Below, piece after piece: positions 5,689 to 8,850 of a DNA stretch of 8,850 nt. A program made the position numbers and the translations under genes. Positions within the stretch are counted from its first letter, which is position 1. Each line of letters begins with the position of its first letter. The notes below the pieces were generated by a model. It worked only from the letters and a program-made list of their open reading frames with translations, ran no database searches and was not told the DNA's origin. The stretch comes from Alphaproteobacteria bacterium (lineage in GTDB: Bacteria; Pseudomonadota; Alphaproteobacteria; Puniceispirillales; Puniceispirillaceae): the NCBI GenBank assembly GCA_011526395.1, contig WTHW01000106.1, positions 1-8,850 of the forward strand, read 5' to 3'.

Positions 5689-7992
5689 ATGCGGTATTTT
5701 TCACTAATTAGTGCTCTTACTATTGGATTAATTGCTCACAGTAATTTTGCTTTGGCTTCGATAGCCTGTGAAGATGATAACCCTCTGACAATTATCTCGG
5801 CTACCGATGATGGCTTGTTTGATGAGAGTTATGGCGCACATAACGTGCTAGATGGGAATTTTGATCCTGAATCACGTTGGTCAAATCTTGGCCAAGGTGA
5901 GCCGAAATACTTGCTGTTAAATCTTGGCACACAACAATTGGTGAAATCAGTATCTATTGCTTGGTATAAAGGTAATGAGCGCAAAGCGACTTATGCAATA
6001 GAGGCCTCACCAGACGGGCAGAGCTTTACAAAGATTGTGGATGTTAGCTTATCTAGCGGTTCATCAGTAGATTTTGAGCGAAATAACATCACCCCAATAC
6101 AAGCACAATTTATCCGCATTGCCGCAGAAGGCAATGATTCAAATGAATGGAATAGCATAGTAGAGGTCGCTGTTTCAGGATGTGGAGCATTTGTAGCCAA
6201 GCCAGAAAAACCTGTTTTAACAGCGCGCGCCACCACAGGGCTTTTTGGCCTGGACCCTGCAAAAACCCCTGGCGAGAATTTTGATTTGCTTGGCTGGTAT
6301 GTGACAACGCCTGCTGATGATAATGGTGATGGCAAGTCAGATTCAGTCTATGAAAAAGACCTAGCAGCGGGTTGGACAGATGAACGTTATTTTTACACTG
6401 ACCCTGTTACGGGCGGTATGGTCTTTAGAGTGACGCCTGCGGGTGCTAAAACATCGAAGAACACCAACTACACCAGAACCGAATTGCGCGGCATGTTGCG
6501 CCGTGGTGATGATGCTATTGCAACCAGAGGGGCAAATGATTATCCAAATAAGAATAATTGGGTATTCTCATCGGCTCCACTTGAAGCAAAATTTAATTCA
6601 GCAGGCGTAGATGGCACATTACGTGCAACGCTTGCGGTCAATCAAGTTACACGTATGGGCAAGGATTATCAAATCGGCCGCGTTATCATTGGCCAAATTC
6701 ATGCTAAAGATGACGAACCGATTCGTCTTTATTATCGCAAATTACCAGGCAATAAAAACGGCTCGCTGTATTTTGCACATGCGCCTGCACTTGGCAAAGA
6801 AAGGTGGGTGACATTAGTTGGAAATCGGTCAGATAGAGCGAAAAACCCCAAAGATGGCATCGCCCTTGATGAGATTTTTAGTTATGAAATCTCCACCGAG
6901 GGCATTGTAGAAGGTGATAAAATCATTCCCTATCTGAATGTCAAAATTATTAAGGAAGATGGCACAGAGATAAAAGCTGACCCTTTTGATATGAGCGCAA
7001 GTGGCTTTAGCGTTGATGATGAATTTATGTTCTTTAAAGCAGGCGCTTATACAGGGAATAATTCAAGCCCTTATCCAGAACGTGATTTTGATATGGTCAC
7101 TTTTTATAAGCTGGATTATGAACATGACGCGCCGCCAAAAGGGGCATGGATTGAAAAAGTTATAGCCGAAGAAAAAGCGCGCGCTGAAGCGCTTGAATCA
7201 GAGGGCACACCGCCGCATCCGGCAAAGCCTGGCATCATCATGGATGATAGATTTGCTGATGGTGATAGAACAGGAGGCGTAGATGAGCTTGATGGGATTT
7301 GGTGGACGACAAGTGCTAGCTCTGCCATTGATATTGCTCCTGGTCAATTAGGGCTTGTTTCTGGTGGTGCTGGACGAGGCATTCGAACAACTTTTACTCC
7401 TCAAACCTTATCTGATGGCCAAACTCTGCAAGCCATAGTGGCGTTCACAACGCCTGATACTGTCGGTTCTGATCGTATGGATGCACTTCGGTTTGGCTTC
7501 CATGATAGGCTGGAAAGAGCTGAATTAGAGGCTGATTTATCAGCCTCATCTGGCGCCCCAAATGAGCTTTATAATGGTTTGCCGGGCTATATGTTTACCT
7601 TTGATGTTAATCGTGACGATCCCACTTTGAATAATGTTGAAGTACGCAGGCATATTCGCAAAAAACGTTTGGGCCGCCTTATGGGGACATATCAAGGTTA
7701 TAAGTTATTAGCAGAAGGCGGTGACAGTTTTACCTTTAAACCAAACACCACATATCAGGCTGTTTTCAAATTACGTAAAACTGAGGCCGGACTCCTCTTG
7801 TCTGCTACATTGCTAAATCAAGACGGGGAAATGACAAGCTTCAGTTATAATGATGAGCAAAGTAATGTGAATAATTTTGGAATGATGGCGTTTCATGTAA
7901 ACAGCAAGACATTTGGCTCTTCTAGCACACCGGAAAAAGATGATAATGGTATTAAGTTTTCACATGTGAAACTTGAAGTTTTGTCAGAGTGA
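5689..7992 (+). CDS. Secreted multidomain PL7 alginate lyase (CBM32-like, PL7, C-terminal beta domain)
   Basis: A 767-residue secreted endo- or exolyase that cuts alginate by beta-elimination. It starts at ATG 5689 with GGAG at 5679-5682; frame-open sequence upstream overlaps the promoter. Residues 1-23 are a signal peptide ending ALA. Residues 27-165 look like an F5/8 type C (CBM32) sugar-binding domain whose ends, C27 and C165, could form a disulfide. Residues about 178-480 are PL7, close to subfamily 5 in style: a DxNxDGxxD calcium-loop motif (210-218), RTELR (263-267), QIH (336-338) and KAGAY ending in Y454. This supplies the expected catalytic R, Q, H and Y. The QIH form is usually linked to guluronate preference. 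The last motif is FFKAGAYTG rather than YFKAGxYxQ. A charged, helix-like linker (about 483-512) leads to an unassigned beta-rich domain (516-767). A promoter and operator of its own precede the gene. Confidence 0.9.
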   Translation: MRYFSLISALTIGLIAHSNFALASIACEDDNPLTIISATDDGLFDESYGAHNVLDGNFDPESRWSNLGQGEPKYLLLNLGTQQLVKSVSIAWYKGNERKATYAIEASPDGQSFTKIVDVSLSSGSSVDFERNNITPIQAQFIRIAAEGNDSNEWNSIVEVAVSGCGAFVAKPEKPVLTARATTGLFGLDPAKTPGENFDLLGWYVTTPADDNGDGKSDSVYEKDLAAGWTDERYFYTDPVTGGMVFRVTPAGAKTSKNTNYTRTELRGMLRRGDDAIATRGANDYPNKNNWVFSSAPLEAKFNSAGVDGTLRATLAVNQVTRMGKDYQIGRVIIGQIHAKDDEPIRLYYRKLPGNKNGSLYFAHAPALGKERWVTLVGNRSDRAKNPKDGIALDEIFSYEISTEGIVEGDKIIPYLNVKIIKEDGTEIKADPFDMSASGFSVDDEFMFFKAGAYTGNNSSPYPERDFDMVTFYKLDYEHDAPPKGAWIEKVIAEEKARAEALESEGTPPHPAKPGIIMDDRFADGDRTGGVDELDGIWWTTSASSAIDIAPGQLGLVSGGAGRGIRTTFTPQTLSDGQTLQAIVAFTTPDTVGSDRMDALRFGFHDRLERAELEADLSASSGAPNELYNGLPGYMFTFDVNRDDPTLNNVEVRRHIRKKRLGRLMGTYQGYKLLAEGGDSFTFKPNTTYQAVFKLRKTEAGLLLSATLLNQDGEMTSFSYNDEQSNVNNFGMMAFHVNSKTFGSSSTPEKDDNGIKFSHVKLEVLSE

Positions 7993-8403
7993 AAACAGTG
8001 AGCAGCAGTTATGTATTATGTTCTTTTAAGCCATCATCTCTAATTTAACCGGCAAGGGGCCGAACAAGAGCGCTGTAATGTCTGTTTTATTTCCTTCTGA
8101 AACCATAAAGGTTTAGACCTGGCATCAAGTTCTGTTGTATTTGACTGTTTGAAAAAACCGTCATTAATGGAGATATCATCTCTCACATGCCAAAGTTGAT
8201 GCTGAGGCTAATGGGCAGCTCTCTATTGTTATGCGAAACGTCTGTTCTTCATGGTCTTTCTAACCGATTGGATGTTGAAAAATTATAAGAATTTTCTTGG
8301 GTGCTGATATTTCTATTACATAAAGGTATGCAAACATAATTTCTGCATGGCTACAGGATATCATGAACGAACTTACATATGGACGGACACGAGTATCGGA
8401 CTT

Positions 8404-8449
8404 TGTAAGCTAATATACTAGAAAATTTTGATTTATTTAATTGCTTACA
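8404..8449. repeat. Inverted repeat TGTAAGC / GCTTACA around the second operator copy
   Basis: TGTAAGC (8404-8410) and GCTTACA (8443-8449) are perfect 7-bp inverted arms with a 32-bp AT-rich spacer that holds nearly all of the operator-like site. A third arm, CTTACA (8372-8377), can pair with TGTAAG instead, so two alternative stems are possible in RNA. Confidence 0.4.
8410..8421. promoter_or_regulatory. Second, imperfect copy of the lyase operator
   Basis: CTAATATACTAG differs by one base from CTAGTATACTAG, the central 12 bp of the palindrome at 5638-5651. It lies about 300 bp before the next secreted gene. It is AT-rich and includes a TATACT -10-like string, so chance similarity or a plain promoter element is possible. 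Confidence 0.35.
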
Positions 8450-8590
8450 GAGTTTCAAGACTGGGCATTCAACCGCTCTTCATCTCTTCTAGATAATCTG
8501 CAGCGATGCCAGACTGGCACTTGAAACAGGGTTATTGGACTATCAACACGGCAATTTTGTTTGTGCTCAGCCCCTAGACTTTTTATCCTA

Positions 8591-8627
8591 AGGATGCCCA
8601 GATAGGATATCTTTTGCATCCTATTTT
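8591..8627 (+). terminator. Terminator-like hairpin with T-run
   Basis: AGGATGC (8591-8597) pairs with GCATCCT (8616-8622), and the inner AGAT (8600-8603) with ATCT (8608-8611). ATTTTT follows at 8623-8628 (T-run 8624-8628), as in a rho-independent terminator on the + strand. No gene ends just before it. It may end a short RNA or read-through from the lyase, or act as an attenuator in the leader of the gene at 8715. Confidence 0.45.
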
Positions 8628-8714
8628 TAGACATTATACTGTGATAAGGGTGGCAGTTTACCAAATAGCTCTGGCTGTATTATGGAGCTGAAAATCGGGT
8701 TGGAATTCATCATC

Positions 8715-8850
8715 ATGAACGTTCATCAGAATAAGCAGATAATTCATAAAATTGCATTTAAATTCAATGTAATAATGCGCTTTTTTGTTGTTATTTTTGG
8801 ACTTTCATCATTGCCTAATCTTGCACATGCAGATACGGCTGATTTTGATA
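8715..8850 (+). CDS. N-terminus of a secreted protein, 3' truncated by the window edge
   Basis: The frame is open from 8631 to the right edge and encodes a clear signal peptide: MRFFVVIFGL from ATG 8775, then a short polar part and AHA as cleavage site before DTADFD. ATGs at 8682, 8715 and 8775 are all in frame. I list 8715 because TGGA at 8701-8704 gives some ribosome-binding potential and none is seen before 8775. The 8775 start, however, gives the more typical 19-residue signal peptide, while 8715 gives about 39. The mature protein is out of view, so its function is unknown. A secreted sugar-active enzyme or binding protein would fit the locus. Confidence 0.6.
   Translation, partial: MNVHQNKQIIHKIAFKFNVIMRFFVVIFGLSSLPNLAHADTADFD

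Larger units (their letters stand above)
7993..8714. other. Long region without a convincing gene
   Basis: About 720 bp separate the lyase from the next secreted protein. I find no ORF with protein-like composition and a ribosome-binding site. Short protein-like stretches in broken frames (8168-8263 on +, 8469-8531 on -) may be decayed coding DNA. The right half carries the operator-like site at 8410-8421, the TGTAAGC/GCTTACA repeats and the hairpin at 8591-8627. The left half (7993-8370) shows only a short GC hairpin, CGGC/GCCG at 8050-8062, with no T-run. Confidence 0.6.

Noticed and set aside
5758..5769. Lipoprotein cleavage site (ASIAC) in the lyase signal peptide
   Set aside because: The residue three before the Cys is Ser rather than the usual Leu, and ALA just before gives a good ordinary signal-peptidase site. 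C27 may instead pair with C165.
8050..8062. CGGC/GCCG hairpin as terminator of the lyase gene
   Set aside because: Only a 4-bp stem and no T-run follows.
8455..8664. 69-codon ORF on the - strand
   Set aside because: Low-quality composition, no ribosome-binding site, and it runs through the terminator-like hairpin; a different frame of the same strand looks more protein-like.

Overview
The window looks like part of an alginate-utilisation locus of a Gram-negative, probably marine bacterium. The evidence is the gene set: a polysaccharide-lyase-like C-terminus, an SDR reductase, KdgF, a secreted PL7 alginate lyase and a mannonate-dehydratase-type enzyme. Signal peptides and generally AT-rich DNA fit this. 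An alphaproteobacterium is my best guess from protein style, but nothing in the window proves it.

Left part (1-1379, + strand): a compact catabolic operon. It holds the 3' end of a probable oligoalginate (heparinase II/III-type) lyase, an SDR that fits a DEH (4-deoxy-L-erythro-5-hexoseulose uronate) reductase, and the cupin KdgF. Together they would turn unsaturated uronate oligomers into monomers, then linear DEH, then 2-keto-3-deoxygluconate (KDG). The SDR has no ATG, GTG or TTG at its expected N-terminus; the only well-placed codon behind a good Shine-Dalgarno is ATA.

Middle (1518-3365, - strand): a half-size ABC exporter, convergent with the operon. A long AT-rich hairpin lies between the two. 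The ABC gene has a good sigma70-type promoter in the 190-bp divergent region. Facing the other way is a tight two-gene operon (3556-5572): an RraA-fold protein carrying the D-x20-R-D metal and catalytic motif of pyruvate aldolases, and a ManD-type enolase-superfamily sugar-acid dehydratase. This pair could make and cleave a 2-keto-3-deoxy sugar acid without phosphorylation (inference).

Right part (5573-8850, + strand): a secreted three-domain alginate lyase (CBM32-like, PL7, and an unassigned C-terminal beta-rich domain). Its TTGACA promoter is overlapped by a perfect 14-bp palindrome that fits GntR/FadR-type operators. About 700 bp without a convincing gene follow. That stretch holds a one-mismatch copy of the operator core, nested inverted repeats and a terminator-like hairpin. 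The window ends at the signal peptide of another secreted protein. The repeated palindrome suggests that both secreted proteins, and possibly a short RNA between them, answer to one uronate-sensing regulator that lies outside the window.
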